A DNA stretch of 64,000 nucleotides from positions 222,482 to 286,481 of the forward strand of contig NZ_JBHUEA010000001.1 in the NCBI RefSeq assembly GCF_042680685.1, read 5' to 3'. This DNA is from Amnibacterium endophyticum (lineage in GTDB: Bacteria; Actinomycetota; Actinomycetes; Actinomycetales; Microbacteriaceae). The stretch's first letter is position 1. Each line of letters opens with the position of its first letter. Both the position numbers and the translations under genes were made by a program. This document shows positions 35,842-44,287 of this stretch, in pieces. Below the pieces are notes generated by a model. That model did no database searches. It saw only the letters and a program-made list of their open reading frames with translations, and was not told where the DNA came from.

Positions 35842-36587
35842 GCGTAGACCTCCCAGGACGACGCGGTGCGGGCGAGACCGGTGACGACAGAGTCCAGGCG
35901 CCGGCCCAGGTCCTGCTGCAGGACGAGGTCCGGCGCTGCGGAGGACAGCCCCTCCTGGTCCGCGTAGGCGACGGCGTGCACGGCCACCTCGCGGGCGCGG
36001 GCCGCGTCGACCGCGGGCAGCACCGTCTCGCGGATCCAGCGAACCTCGCCGACCGGCGCGTGCCGGGTGACGGAGGGCGCCATGTCCTCCAGCAGGACGG
36101 CGTCCAAGCCGGCGATGCGGTCCCAGAGCGCGAAGGCGCGGTTGACGAACCAGCGCACCGGCCGCTCCGCCCCGTCCTCCACCAGACGCAGGAAGCGCAG
36201 CGCGGTCGCCGGGTCCTCCGGCAGGAGCCGGTCGAGGTCGTCGACGAACAGCCCGCGGCTGCGGCCGCCATCGAGCGCCAGAGCCTCGAGCGCCGTCCGG
36301 ACCGCCCAGTCCATCCCGGCGGGCGTCGCCGGGTCGATCCTCGGCAGGTTCCAGCGCTGGTCCCAGCCGGCGACGGGGGCGCCCGGGGCGCCGTGCTCGA
36401 GCAGCCAGGGGTCGACCGAGGTCGGGTTGACGTAGACGTAGCGGCGGGCGTGCGGGAAGCGCTCGGCGTAGCCGCCCTCCGCGGCGAGGGCGTGGTACGG
36501 CTGCAGCACCACGTCGGCGTGCCGCTGCGCCGTGGACCACGCCGCATCCGGCTGGTCGGTGCCGAAGTAGATGAGCGCCCGCCTCAC
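35838..36587 (-). CDS. GH114-like TIM-barrel protein without export signal
   Basis: The 249-residue protein has ALIYFGTDQPD at the first strand, RRYVYVNPTSVDPWLL (about 49-64) and SRGLFVDDLDRLLP (about 112-125) with an acidic strand end, then VLLEDMAP. This resembles the GH114/spherulin-4 barrel. It lacks any signal peptide, so it should be cytoplasmic, which is unusual for a hydrolase of a surface polymer. A GTG start overlaps the flippase stop (GTGA). It lies between PelG-like and PelF and may act on or bind the nascent chain. GH114 membership is a motif-level call. Confidence 0.6.
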   Translation of the reverse strand: MRRALIYFGTDQPDAAWSTAQRHADVVLQPYHALAAEGGYAERFPHARRYVYVNPTSVDPWLLEHGAPGAPVAGWDQRWNLPRIDPATPAGMDWAVRTALEALALDGGRSRGLFVDDLDRLLPEDPATALRFLRLVEDGAERPVRWFVNRAFALWDRIAGLDAVLLEDMAPSVTRHAPVGEVRWIRETVLPAVDAARAREVAVHAVAYADQEGLSSAAPDLVLQQDLGRRLDSVVTGLARTASSWEVYA

Positions 36588-37918
36588 CACTGCACCGCCC
36601 GCCGCCAGAAGAGCGCGTGCTCGGGTCGGTGCATCACGCGACGCGACACTCCGACGGCGACGAGCGCGTAGGCGCCGTAGAGCGCGGCGGCCGTGCCCAG
36701 GACGGCGACGTCGGGCAGCCCCATCGAGATGCCGCCGACGACGACCACGAGCGCGCAGGCGCCGAGCACCCCGAGCGGCACCGCCGACCCGAGCATCCCG
36801 AGCGTGTAGCCCTGCATCATGGCGGCGACGGCGGCGAAGGCGGCGAGGACCACCACGACGAGCAGCTGCCCGTCGCGCCAGTGCATGACCACCGCACCGC
36901 TGATCATGGCCATCGACAGCAGCAGCAGCAGCGCGGTCGCCTGGCCCACTCCGGCCCGGACGCCACGGGTGAACCGCTCGAACTTCGCCCGCGCCTCCGG
37001 ATAGGGCAGGGCGTGCAGGGCGTCCCGCGCGCCGTCGAGCAGCCGCCACCCGGGGTCGACCGTCCGGACGAAGAACAGCTGGTGGGCGAGGACGCCCGGC
37101 AGCAGGGCGATGTAGACGAACCCGATCGAGGAGAGCCGCACGTCGAGCAGCCACACGACAGCGGGAATGCTCCAGAGGGGCAGACCTTCAGCGGCGCCGC
37201 GCAGCGCGGCGACGGCGGACGCGCGCCAGCCGACCTGCAGCGGCTCCCACGCCTGACGGTGCTGCCGCCGCCGGAGCCCGACGACCGCGAGCGTGGCGGC
37301 CTGCAGCAGGATCGCGGCGACCGGCGGCGCCCACAGCCACGTCGGCACCAGGAGCAGGACCACCACGTACGCGGACCACGGCAGCACCAGCAGCAGCGGC
37401 GCACGCAGGGCGTACGCGGGCACGATCAGCGCCCCCATCGCGACGTGCAGGACCAGCAGCCCGAAGAACGCGCCGAAGAGCGAGAGCGGCAGCTGCCGGG
37501 CGGCGCCCACGCCGATGCTCGCGAACAGCATGAGCGGGCCCACGACGAGGAGCGCCGGCAGCGCGACCCTGAGGACCGTGCGCGCCACGTGGTTCGGGTC
37601 GGCACCGCGATCACCGAGGAGGTGCAGGTAGACGGGAGCGGCGACGGCCTGAGCCAGAGTCGGCGTGATCACGGCGCAGCTGACCATCAGGACGCTCAGC
37701 CCGATCCCGGCGACCCGGGCGGCGTCCAGCTGCTCGACCACGAAGGGGTAGGTGAGCCCCAGCGCCAGCACCGGGAAGAACTGGGCGACGACCATCGCCC
37801 AGGGCTTCGACGCCAGCAGCAGGTGCGGGCGCGACGGATCCGTGCCGAGCGGATCGACCGCGAGCGCATCGAGATCAGAGGGCTCGTCCAGCAGGTCCTG
37901 GCGAGGGGAAGAGGTCAT
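36584..37918 (-). CDS. PelG-like/Wzx-type exporter
   Basis: The 444-residue protein has a polar N-terminal 35 residues, then about 12 hydrophobic segments, as in PST-family exporters. PelG is a divergent member of that family. The operon partner pelF suggests a PelG-type role: export of the polymer in a synthase-like manner. I cannot separate PelG from generic Wzx by motif alone. A promoter with TTGCCC-17-TATGGT lies about 110 bp upstream. Confidence 0.65.
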   Translation of the reverse strand: MTSSPRQDLLDEPSDLDALAVDPLGTDPSRPHLLLASKPWAMVVAQFFPVLALGLTYPFVVEQLDAARVAGIGLSVLMVSCAVITPTLAQAVAAPVYLHLLGDRGADPNHVARTVLRVALPALLVVGPLMLFASIGVGAARQLPLSLFGAFFGLLVLHVAMGALIVPAYALRAPLLLVLPWSAYVVVLLLVPTWLWAPPVAAILLQAATLAVVGLRRRQHRQAWEPLQVGWRASAVAALRGAAEGLPLWSIPAVVWLLDVRLSSIGFVYIALLPGVLAHQLFFVRTVDPGWRLLDGARDALHALPYPEARAKFERFTRGVRAGVGQATALLLLLSMAMISGAVVMHWRDGQLLVVVVLAAFAAVAAMMQGYTLGMLGSAVPLGVLGACALVVVVGGISMGLPDVAVLGTAAALYGAYALVAVGVSRRVMHRPEHALFWRRAVQW

Positions 37919-38025
37919 CGGGGTCCTCGGGCGTCGGGGAGCCGCTGACGGCCGCCCGCGAAGGGTCGATCCGCGCAGACGTCGTCGTGGTGCTGCCTCC
38001 GGCTGGGTGTTCCCGAGACGTCAGA

Positions 38026-38054
38026 ACCATAAACGGCCCTCGGACGGGGGGCAA
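38026..38054 (-). promoter_or_regulatory. Candidate promoter of the Pel-like operon
   Basis: Minus-strand TTGCCC (38054-38049) and TATGGT (38031-38026) are 17 bp apart. The leader to ATG 37918 would be about 100 nt. This is one of the better -35/-10 matches in the window. Confidence 0.5.
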
Positions 38055-38134
38055 GACCCCGCTGCCGGACATCGGCTTCCGTCCTCGTCGCGCGGACCTC
38101 CGCGCGGTGCCCGAAGATCGGAGCACCCCGCTCC

Positions 38135-38140
38135 TACGGT
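38135..38140 (+). promoter_or_regulatory. -10 box of a probable leaderless promoter for the GH6 gene
   Basis: CTCCTACGGTGCTCGCG precedes the ATG: the TACGGT box ends 7 nt before it, so the transcript would start at the ATG. No ribosome-binding site is visible. Confidence 0.5.
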
Positions 38141-38147
38141 GCTCGCG

Positions 38148-39137
38148 ATGCCGTTGATCAGTGACCCCCGACACCGCCTCCTCGCAGCGATCGCCTCACT
38201 GGTGGTGCTCGTCCCGCTGCTCGCGGCCGGACCCGCCCACGCGGCGGGCCCCGACGACCCGCGCCCGTACGGCCGCTTCGGCGCTCCGCTGGCCGTCGAC
38301 CCGCACAGCACCGCCGCTCAGCAGCTCGCGAAGCCCCACAGCGCGAAGGTCAAGGCCGCCATCGGCGTGATCGCCAGCAGGCCGATGGCGAACTGGATCG
38401 GTGGGCAGAGCCCCGCCGAGGCGGAGGACCTCGTATCGCGCATCGTCACCGGGGCAGGGCAGCGGCGCTCCGTCGCGCAGCTCGTCATGTTCAACCTGCC
38501 GAACCGGACCTGCGGCCGGGACGACCACTTCGCGGTCACCACCCCCCGGTCCTACCGCGCCTGGGTCCGCGGCTTCGTCCGCGGACTCGGGAAGCGCAGG
38601 TCCATCGTCGTCATCGAGCCCGACTCCGTCGCCATGGCCACCTGTCTGCCGATCCGGCAGCGTCTCGTCCGCTACGCGCTCGTCGCCTATGCCGTCCGCC
38701 AGGTCCGGGCCCAGGGCTCGTGGGCCTACATCGACATCGGGCACTCGAAGTGGCTGAGCACGCGGGTCGCGGTCAACCGGCTGCGCGCCTCCGGCATCCG
38801 TGCGGCTTCCGGCTTCAGCCTGAACGTGTCGAACTTCCGCCCGGACCGCGAGCTCATCCGCTACGGCAACGCGATCTCGAAGCGCGTCGGCGGCCGGCAC
38901 TTCGTCATCGACTCCAGCCGCAACGGCATGCCCGCCGGGAACACGGAGTGGTGCGGGCCCGCGGGGAAGGGCCTCGGCCGGGCGCCCACCGCCAGGACCG
39001 GGGTGCGCCGGCTCGACGCCTACCTCTGGATCAAGGACCCGGGAGGCTCCGACGGCGCGTGCAACGGCGGGCCTCCTCCCGGGGCCTGGTACCAGAAGTA
39101 CGCGCTGATGCTGGTGCGGAACGCCCGGCTCCGCTGA
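38148..39137 (+). CDS. Secreted GH6-family glycoside hydrolase
   Basis: The 329-residue protein has a signal peptide ending at about AHA (residue 32). GH6 motifs are MFNLPNRTC (114-122), VVIEPDS (154-160) with the general acid Asp159, YIDIGHSKW (194-202), GFSLNVSNF (222-230), DSSRNG (255-260) and LWIKDPGGSDG (293-303). The motif that is normally DRDC, carrying the second key aspartate (Asp175 in T. reesei Cel6A), reads NRTC here. GH6 enzymes cleave beta-1,4-glucans. In Streptomyces a GH6 (CslZ) is linked to CslA and a copper oxidase, which suits the GT2/oxidase pair in this window, though not adjacent to it. Cellulose-like polymer trimming is inferred. Confidence 0.87.
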   Translation: MPLISDPRHRLLAAIASLVVLVPLLAAGPAHAAGPDDPRPYGRFGAPLAVDPHSTAAQQLAKPHSAKVKAAIGVIASRPMANWIGGQSPAEAEDLVSRIVTGAGQRRSVAQLVMFNLPNRTCGRDDHFAVTTPRSYRAWVRGFVRGLGKRRSIVVIEPDSVAMATCLPIRQRLVRYALVAYAVRQVRAQGSWAYIDIGHSKWLSTRVAVNRLRASGIRAASGFSLNVSNFRPDRELIRYGNAISKRVGGRHFVIDSSRNGMPAGNTEWCGPAGKGLGRAPTARTGVRRLDAYLWIKDPGGSDGACNGGPPPGAWYQKYALMLVRNARLR

Positions 39138-39154
39138 GCACGGACGGCGCCCGG

Positions 39155-39898
39155 TCAGGACTGGGGCAGCTGGCTGACGACGACGGTCTGCAGGCGAGCC
39201 GCCAGAGTGCGCTCGTCCCCCGCGTCGAGGTCGCCGGGGCTGTTCGGGCTGCCGTTCAGCCACGCCTGCTGGATCGGGTCCACGAAGCTCAGCCCGAACG
39301 CGCCCGAGGCGTTCTGCAGGGTCGTCCGCAGCTGGGTCACGGCGTCGGCGGGCGCGTCGTCGTCCGTGACCGGACCGATCACGGCGATCTTCGCCCGCGG
39401 CGCCCGCGTCTGCACCGCGGAGATCGTCTGCGAGGCCGCCCGCGAGACCCTCAGCTGTGAGGCTCCGACATCGGCGATCCCACCGAAGATCACCACCAGG
39501 TCCGAGTCCTGCGGGACCCGTGAAGCCTCCTCGAGGAAGGTGCGGCCGTCCGCACCCTCTGCGAGGTACCCCGCGCCGGCGGACGCGAAGGTGCGCACCT
39601 GCACGTCCGCGTCGGTCGCCAGCAGCGAGGTCCAGCGCTGGGCCGCCCCGACGCCCGGCGCCGACTGGGTGGTCGTGCCGTCCCCGATCACCGCGACCAG
39701 GGGCAGCGCGCTCGCGGTCGGCCTCGTGAGCGGCGGCGGCGTGTACTGCCGGGACTCGACGTCGGCGTCCGCCCCTTCCGCTCGCATCCGCATCACGGTG
39801 ACGGTGACGAGTGCGAGAGCGACGACGACGAGGACCGCGACCACGGTGTTGCGCAGGATCCGGCGTCGTCCCGTGCCGCGCCGCGTACCCGCCCCCAT
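39155..39898 (-). CDS. Membrane-anchored SGNH-like protein lacking the catalytic Ser and His (copy 1)
   Basis: The 247-residue protein has a basic N-terminus, one membrane span (about 17-36) and the stretch YTPPPL, then an SGNH-like fold. Block I reads AVIGDGTTTQ where GDSxTxG is expected, so the nucleophile Ser is Gly74. The FGGIAD block stands in for GxND. The terminal DxxH is replaced by DAGDERTL. It is therefore probably not an active esterase. A second copy with the same membrane topology and YTPPPL motif is at 57809. A TATGCT -10 box 6 nt upstream of the ATG suggests leaderless transcription. Confidence 0.65.
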   Translation of the reverse strand: MGAGTRRGTGRRRILRNTVVAVLVVVALALVTVTVMRMRAEGADADVESRQYTPPPLTRPTASALPLVAVIGDGTTTQSAPGVGAAQRWTSLLATDADVQVRTFASAGAGYLAEGADGRTFLEEASRVPQDSDLVVIFGGIADVGASQLRVSRAASQTISAVQTRAPRAKIAVIGPVTDDDAPADAVTQLRTTLQNASGAFGLSFVDPIQQAWLNGSPNSPGDLDAGDERTLAARLQTVVVSQLPQS

Positions 39899-39904
39899 GG
39901 CTTC

Positions 39905-39910
39905 AGCATA
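39905..39910 (-). promoter_or_regulatory. -10 box of a probable leaderless promoter
   Basis: TATGCT ends 6 nt before the start codon of the SGNH-like gene on the minus strand. There is no ribosome-binding site. Confidence 0.5.
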
Positions 39911-40038
39911 TGGGTGCGAGGCGGGCCGCTCCCGGGCCGGAACGCCCCGCCGGGCGCGTTGCCCCGCCGGCTCCGCCCGGGCAGACTTCCCCTCCATCCG
40001 CTCCGCCGGACGGGTCGCACGCCATGAGGAGGCCGCCG

Positions 40039-42138
40039 ATGACGGACGAACCCGGTCCGAGCCGCATCGGTCCGGACCGCCGCGGGCGCTCCGTACCGCC
40101 GACCCCGGTGACGGGCGTCGGCCCGAGGAACCCGATCATCGCGACGCGACGGTTCGTGCTCGGCACCGCCATCGCCGGGGCCGCGGTCGCGAACGCGGCG
40201 CACCTGCTCCGCGCGCCGACGGCCGACCCCTACGCGGGAGGCCGAGTGCTCGACGGGGAGGGCGTGCGGACGACCGTGCTCGACCCGACGGACCCGGTGT
40301 TCGGCGCCGTGGGCGACGGGATCGTGCTGGGCGATCTCGTGGCGCAGGCCGGCTCGACCACCGTGAGCTCGGCTACCGCACCCTTCACGTCGACCGAGCG
40401 GGACCGCGACAAGCTCGTCGTCTGGCGCGGCGTGGGCGACGAGGTCGCGACGGGGATCATCGAGTCCGTCCGGTCCCCCACGGAGGCCGTGCTGCGCTCC
40501 GCGGCGGCGGCTTCGTCGCAGCGGGACGGCGGTCCGAACACCAACGCCGCCGTGGGCACGGACAACACCGCGGCCCTGAACGCCGCCTTCCGGGCCGCCC
40601 AGGCGGCCACCGCCTCCGTGGCGCCGGAGCGCCGCCGCCAGGTCCCGACGACGGAGGTGCACCTCCCCCGCGGCGTCTTCCTCACCCGCGCGCTCGACCC
40701 CTTCGAGCAGGCCGGCGTCACGGTCTCCGGGGAGGGGCGCTTCAGCACGATCCTCGCCTCCGTCGACGATGGCGCGTGGATGCAGCTGTCGCCCTTCGAC
40801 GCGGACCCGAGCGATGCGTTCCAGGGGAACGCCTTCGACTGGACGTTCCGGGACATCCAGTTCCTCAACCCCGCCTTCGGCAACACCTCGAGCGAGGGCC
40901 GGAGGACCGGCCGCGCCGTCCAGGACAACGGGAGCGGCGGCACGCGGATCATCTCGTGCTCCTTCATCGGCCTGTCGTACGGCTTCTGCGGCGCTCACGG
41001 GTCGGACTTCTCGGAGATCCGCGAGGCCGTGTTCAGCAACTGCGACGTCGGGTTCTACTTCGGCCCCGGCAGCCAGCAGCTCGAGATCACCAAGACCGAC
41101 GCCACCCAGTGCCGGGAGGGCGCCGTCTTCGAGGGCGCGCCCCACTGGCACATCGGCGGCGCGTCCTCGTTCGAGGACCCGTCCGTGTCCGCGATCACGA
41201 TCGAGGCGAAGGCATCGGGACGCACGCGGCTCGGGGTGCCGGTGGACGTGGGGGGCGCCTTCTACTCGGGCAAGTTCCTGATCGATCAAGCCGCCTGGTT
41301 CGAGACCAACTCGGGCGGCAACGGGCGAACCTGTCCCCGCATGATCTGGGTCCGCGGCGAGAGCCCGTTCGAGATCCCGGTCGAGGGCGTCGTGGTCCGG
41401 GACGCCTACGTCATCGCCGGAGGCGACCAGGTGCCGGACGCCGGTACCGCGTTCCTCGAGCTCGAGACCGCCCGCGCCTCCCCCGAGGCGGTCGTGATCG
41501 AGTCCCTGGTGATGGGCGGGGACTACTTCAACGCCGTCTTCCGCAACTCCGGGACGGCCGACACCTCGAGCCCGCGCCTCGTCGCGATCGCTGCGCCGGA
41601 CTCGGTCGCCCTCACCGCCGGCCCCGCCGCGGGCGCGAAGATCCTGCTGCGCGACGGCTCGTCGCGCGCCGCCCTCCGCATGGCGGCGCCCGCAGCGGAG
41701 CAGACCCCGCTCCGGCTCGTCGCCCGGAGCGGTCAGGGCGCGACGCCCCTGCTCTCGACCGGCCCCGCCGCTTCGGACGGCGACGTGTCGGGCATCGCGG
41801 GCGGCGGTGCGCTGCTCGACGCCTTCCGCGCGGAGCGCTCCGCCGGGGGCGAGGTCGAGATCGACGCGAACACCTGCAACTACTTCAGCTGCTCGATCAG
41901 CGGCAGCACGGCGCTGCGCATCGTCAACCCGCCGCGCGGCCCGAGTCAGCGACTCGTGGTCGAGGTCGTCGCCGACGGGCAGGACCGCGCCGTGACCTGG
42001 CCGTCGGACTGCCGCTTCGCCGCCGGCGATCCTCCGGGGCGGGTGCGCGCGAGCACGCGGACCTCCGTCACATTCTCCTGGCACCCGTCGGCGGCGCTCT
42101 GGATCGAGACCGCCCGCGCCGTCGACGTGCCCGCCTGA
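40039..42138 (+). CDS. Exported beta-helix (pectate-lyase-3-like) polysaccharide-active protein
   Basis: The 699-residue protein starts at ATG 40039, which has AGGAGG 6 nt upstream (this decides against ATG 40024). After a polar region of about 37 residues, ATRRFVLGTAIAGAAV resembles a Tat signal. GTDNTAALNAAFRAAQ and HLPRGVFLTRALDP (about 210-230) match the usual opening of pectate-lyase-3/tailspike beta-helices, with rungs through about residue 560 and a C-terminal beta-rich domain. It likely cleaves or binds the capsule made here. It lies beside the GT4/GT2 pair on the same strand. Confidence 0.78.
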   Translation: MTDEPGPSRIGPDRRGRSVPPTPVTGVGPRNPIIATRRFVLGTAIAGAAVANAAHLLRAPTADPYAGGRVLDGEGVRTTVLDPTDPVFGAVGDGIVLGDLVAQAGSTTVSSATAPFTSTERDRDKLVVWRGVGDEVATGIIESVRSPTEAVLRSAAAASSQRDGGPNTNAAVGTDNTAALNAAFRAAQAATASVAPERRRQVPTTEVHLPRGVFLTRALDPFEQAGVTVSGEGRFSTILASVDDGAWMQLSPFDADPSDAFQGNAFDWTFRDIQFLNPAFGNTSSEGRRTGRAVQDNGSGGTRIISCSFIGLSYGFCGAHGSDFSEIREAVFSNCDVGFYFGPGSQQLEITKTDATQCREGAVFEGAPHWHIGGASSFEDPSVSAITIEAKASGRTRLGVPVDVGGAFYSGKFLIDQAAWFETNSGGNGRTCPRMIWVRGESPFEIPVEGVVVRDAYVIAGGDQVPDAGTAFLELETARASPEAVVIESLVMGGDYFNAVFRNSGTADTSSPRLVAIAAPDSVALTAGPAAGAKILLRDGSSRAALRMAAPAAEQTPLRLVARSGQGATPLLSTGPAASDGDVSGIAGGGALLDAFRAERSAGGEVEIDANTCNYFSCSISGSTALRIVNPPRGPSQRLVVEVVADGQDRAVTWPSDCRFAAGDPPGRVRASTRTSVTFSWHPSAALWIETARAVDVPA

Positions 42139-42182
42139 GACGGAGCGCCGCGGCGGGGCGGCCCCTGTCCGTCCCCCGCTTG

Positions 42183-42188
42183 TATGCT
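42183..42188 (+). promoter_or_regulatory. Candidate -10 box of the GT4/GT2 pair
   Basis: TTGTATGCTCC contains TATGCT about 94 bp before ATG 42282. No good -35 is visible. The intergenic leader carries no other obvious element. Confidence 0.3.
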
Positions 42189-42281
42189 CCTCGGCGCCCG
42201 ACGCCCATCGGTGCCGAGGACCGGTCCTCGACCAGGTCGGACCCGTCGGTCCCGGCACGCCCCGCTCGATCGAAGGTCCCC

Positions 42282-43451
42282 ATGCACCGTGTCAGCCGTT
42301 CGGGACGACGGGCCCTGCCGGGCGGCGCGATGCCCGGAGTCCTCCGCGTCGCGCTCGTGCACAAGATGCCGACGCCCTACCGCGTCCCCGTCTTCGACCT
42401 GGTGGACGACCAGCCGGACGCGGACGTCACCGTCGTCTACTCCAGCCAACGGGAGCCGAACCGGCGCTGGACGGTGGCGGAAGGACGCGCCCGGTCCGTG
42501 TACCTGACCGAGCGGCTGCTGAACCTCGGCGAGAACAAGTACGTGCACCTCAACTGGGGCGTCGGCCGCACGCTCCGAGGGATCCGACCGCACGTGGTGA
42601 TGACCAACGGGTACAACGTCACGGACCTGCTCGTCCTCCTTCACGCACGGCGCACCGGCGCAGGCGTCGTGTGCCAGATCGACGGCACCCCCGACTCGGA
42701 GCGGACCCTCACCCCGGTGCACCGCCTCGTCCGGCGCCTGGCGCACCGCTGGACCGACGCCTACGCGGGACCGAGCGAGAAGTCGCTGGAGCTGTTCCGG
42801 TCGTTCGGGGCGACCGAGCACCAGGTCTTCTGGTCGCCGCTCGCGGTCGACAACACTGCCTTCCCCGCTCCCCCGCTCGAGGGCCGCGAGTTCGACCTGC
42901 TGTTCTCCGGCCGCCTCACCGACGTGAAGAACCCGCTGTTCGCAGTGCGCGTCGCCGGACGGACGGCGGAGCGACTCGGGCGCCGCGTCTCCCTCCTGGT
43001 CACCGGCTCCGGCGAGCTCGAAGAGGCCATGCGCGAGGAGGCCCGGCGGTTCCCGGCGCTCGATGTGACGTTCCGCGGCTTCCTCCAGCAGGACGAGCTG
43101 CCGTCGGCCTACGCGTCGGCGAAGGTCTTCCTCTTCCCCACCACCTGGGACCCATGGGGGCTGGTGGCGAACGAGGCCGCGGCTGCGGGGACGCCGACGA
43201 TCATCTCCCCCGCGGCGGGTGCGGCGGACGAGCTGATCCGCGACGGCGAAGGGGGACTGGTCCTCCCGCTCGACGAGGCGCACTGGGTCGACGCCGCCGT
43301 CCGCCTGCTGCGGGACGAGGACGAGTGGCGTCGACTCTCCACGGGGTCCCGGGACCGCGTGGCCGACTACACCTGGCAGGCCGCGGCCGACGGGCTCGCG
43401 GCCGCGATCCGCGCCGCCGGCGGCGCCGCGGCCGCGCGGGCCCGCCCGTGA
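42282..43451 (+). CDS. Glycosyltransferase family 4 (GT-B)
   Basis: The 389-residue protein has RVALVHKMPTPYRVPVFDLV (about 22-41), MTNGYNVTDL, LLFSGRLTDVKNP, and PTTWDPWGLVANEAAAAG, where the first glutamate of E-x7-E is replaced by Asp. ATG 42282 has a GAAGG box; the internal ATG 42330 is a possible alternative. The stop overlaps the GTG start of the next GT2 (GTGA), so they form a pair. Confidence 0.86.
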   Translation: MHRVSRSGRRALPGGAMPGVLRVALVHKMPTPYRVPVFDLVDDQPDADVTVVYSSQREPNRRWTVAEGRARSVYLTERLLNLGENKYVHLNWGVGRTLRGIRPHVVMTNGYNVTDLLVLLHARRTGAGVVCQIDGTPDSERTLTPVHRLVRRLAHRWTDAYAGPSEKSLELFRSFGATEHQVFWSPLAVDNTAFPAPPLEGREFDLLFSGRLTDVKNPLFAVRVAGRTAERLGRRVSLLVTGSGELEEAMREEARRFPALDVTFRGFLQQDELPSAYASAKVFLFPTTWDPWGLVANEAAAAGTPTIISPAAGAADELIRDGEGGLVLPLDEAHWVDAAVRLLRDEDEWRRLSTGSRDRVADYTWQAAADGLAAAIRAAGGAAAARARP

Positions 43452-44287
43452 TCATCGCGATCCTCGCCTGCCACGACAGGCGGACGCTCACCGAGCGCGC
43501 GCTCGTGAGCCTGCGCACCGCGGCCGAGGAGGCCGGTGTCGACGTGCGCGCGGTGCTGTTCGACGACGGCTCGACGGACGGCACGGCCGATGCCGCTCGC
43601 GCGGTGATGCCCCCCGGGTCGCTCGAGGTCCTGCAGGGCTCGGGCGACGCCTTCTGGGCGAAGGGGATGGCGACCGCGGAGGCGCATGCGCTCTCGACGG
43701 CCGCCGACACCGACCTCCTCCTCTGGCTGAACGACGACGTCCACCTGCACCCCGACGCGCTCTCGATGCTGCTCCAGGTGCTCGACGCCCGCACCGACCG
43801 CATCGCCGTCGGCGCGACGACGGACCCGAACAGCGGCGACGTGAACTACGGGGGGTACGAGCACATCGGCCCTCACCCGCTGCGGTTCCGCCACGTCGAG
43901 CTCGGGGACCGCCCCCAGCCCCTCGACACGCTCAACGGCAACTGCGTGCTCGTCCCGGTCCCCGCGGCGCGGCGCCTGGGCGGCATCGAGGGCACCTACT
44001 CCCACGCGCTCGCGGACATCGACTACGGGCTGCGGGCGAACGCGGCCGGCATCACGCCGCTGCTCGCGCCCCGTCCGGTCGGCACCTGCCCGTCCCACGG
44101 GCCGAGCGCTCGACGGACGCTGCGCGCCGAGTGGGCGGCGTACCGGTCGGTCAAGGGCGGCGGCCACCCGGCGTCCATGCGGCAGGTCCTGCGCCGCGTC
44201 CGACCGCGCACCTGGCTGTTCTGGTTCCTCTGGAGCTCCGCGAGCTGGTGGCTCCGAGCGCTGCGGTCGAGGGTCGGGGCCCGCTAG
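43448..44287 (+). CDS. Glycosyltransferase family 2 (rhamnosyltransferase-like)
   Basis: The 279-residue protein opens IIAILACHDRRTLTERALVS and has VLFDDGSTDGTAD, GDAFWAKGMA and LLWLNDDVHLHP, the DDV form common in rhamnosyl- and related transferases. TLNGNCVLVP and THALADIDYGLRA-like motifs follow. It ends with a Trp-rich membrane-proximal tail. Its stop overlaps that of the opposite-strand GT4 at 44284-44287. Confidence 0.86.
   Translation: MIIAILACHDRRTLTERALVSLRTAAEEAGVDVRAVLFDDGSTDGTADAARAVMPPGSLEVLQGSGDAFWAKGMATAEAHALSTAADTDLLLWLNDDVHLHPDALSMLLQVLDARTDRIAVGATTDPNSGDVNYGGYEHIGPHPLRFRHVELGDRPQPLDTLNGNCVLVPVPAARRLGGIEGTYSHALADIDYGLRANAAGITPLLAPRPVGTCPSHGPSARRTLRAEWAAYRSVKGGGHPASMRQVLRRVRPRTWLFWFLWSSASWWLRALRSRVGAR

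Noticed and set aside
40039..42138. Phage tailspike
   Set aside because: The beta-helix form recalls tailspikes, but a Tat-like signal and neighbouring glycosyltransferases fit a secreted bacterial protein; there are no phage genes.
39207..42281. N-terminal two-thirds of a 1414-codon plus-strand frame
   Set aside because: Only the part after 42282 is a real GT4. The rest is out of frame with the beta-helix gene that has motifs and an AGGAGG start.
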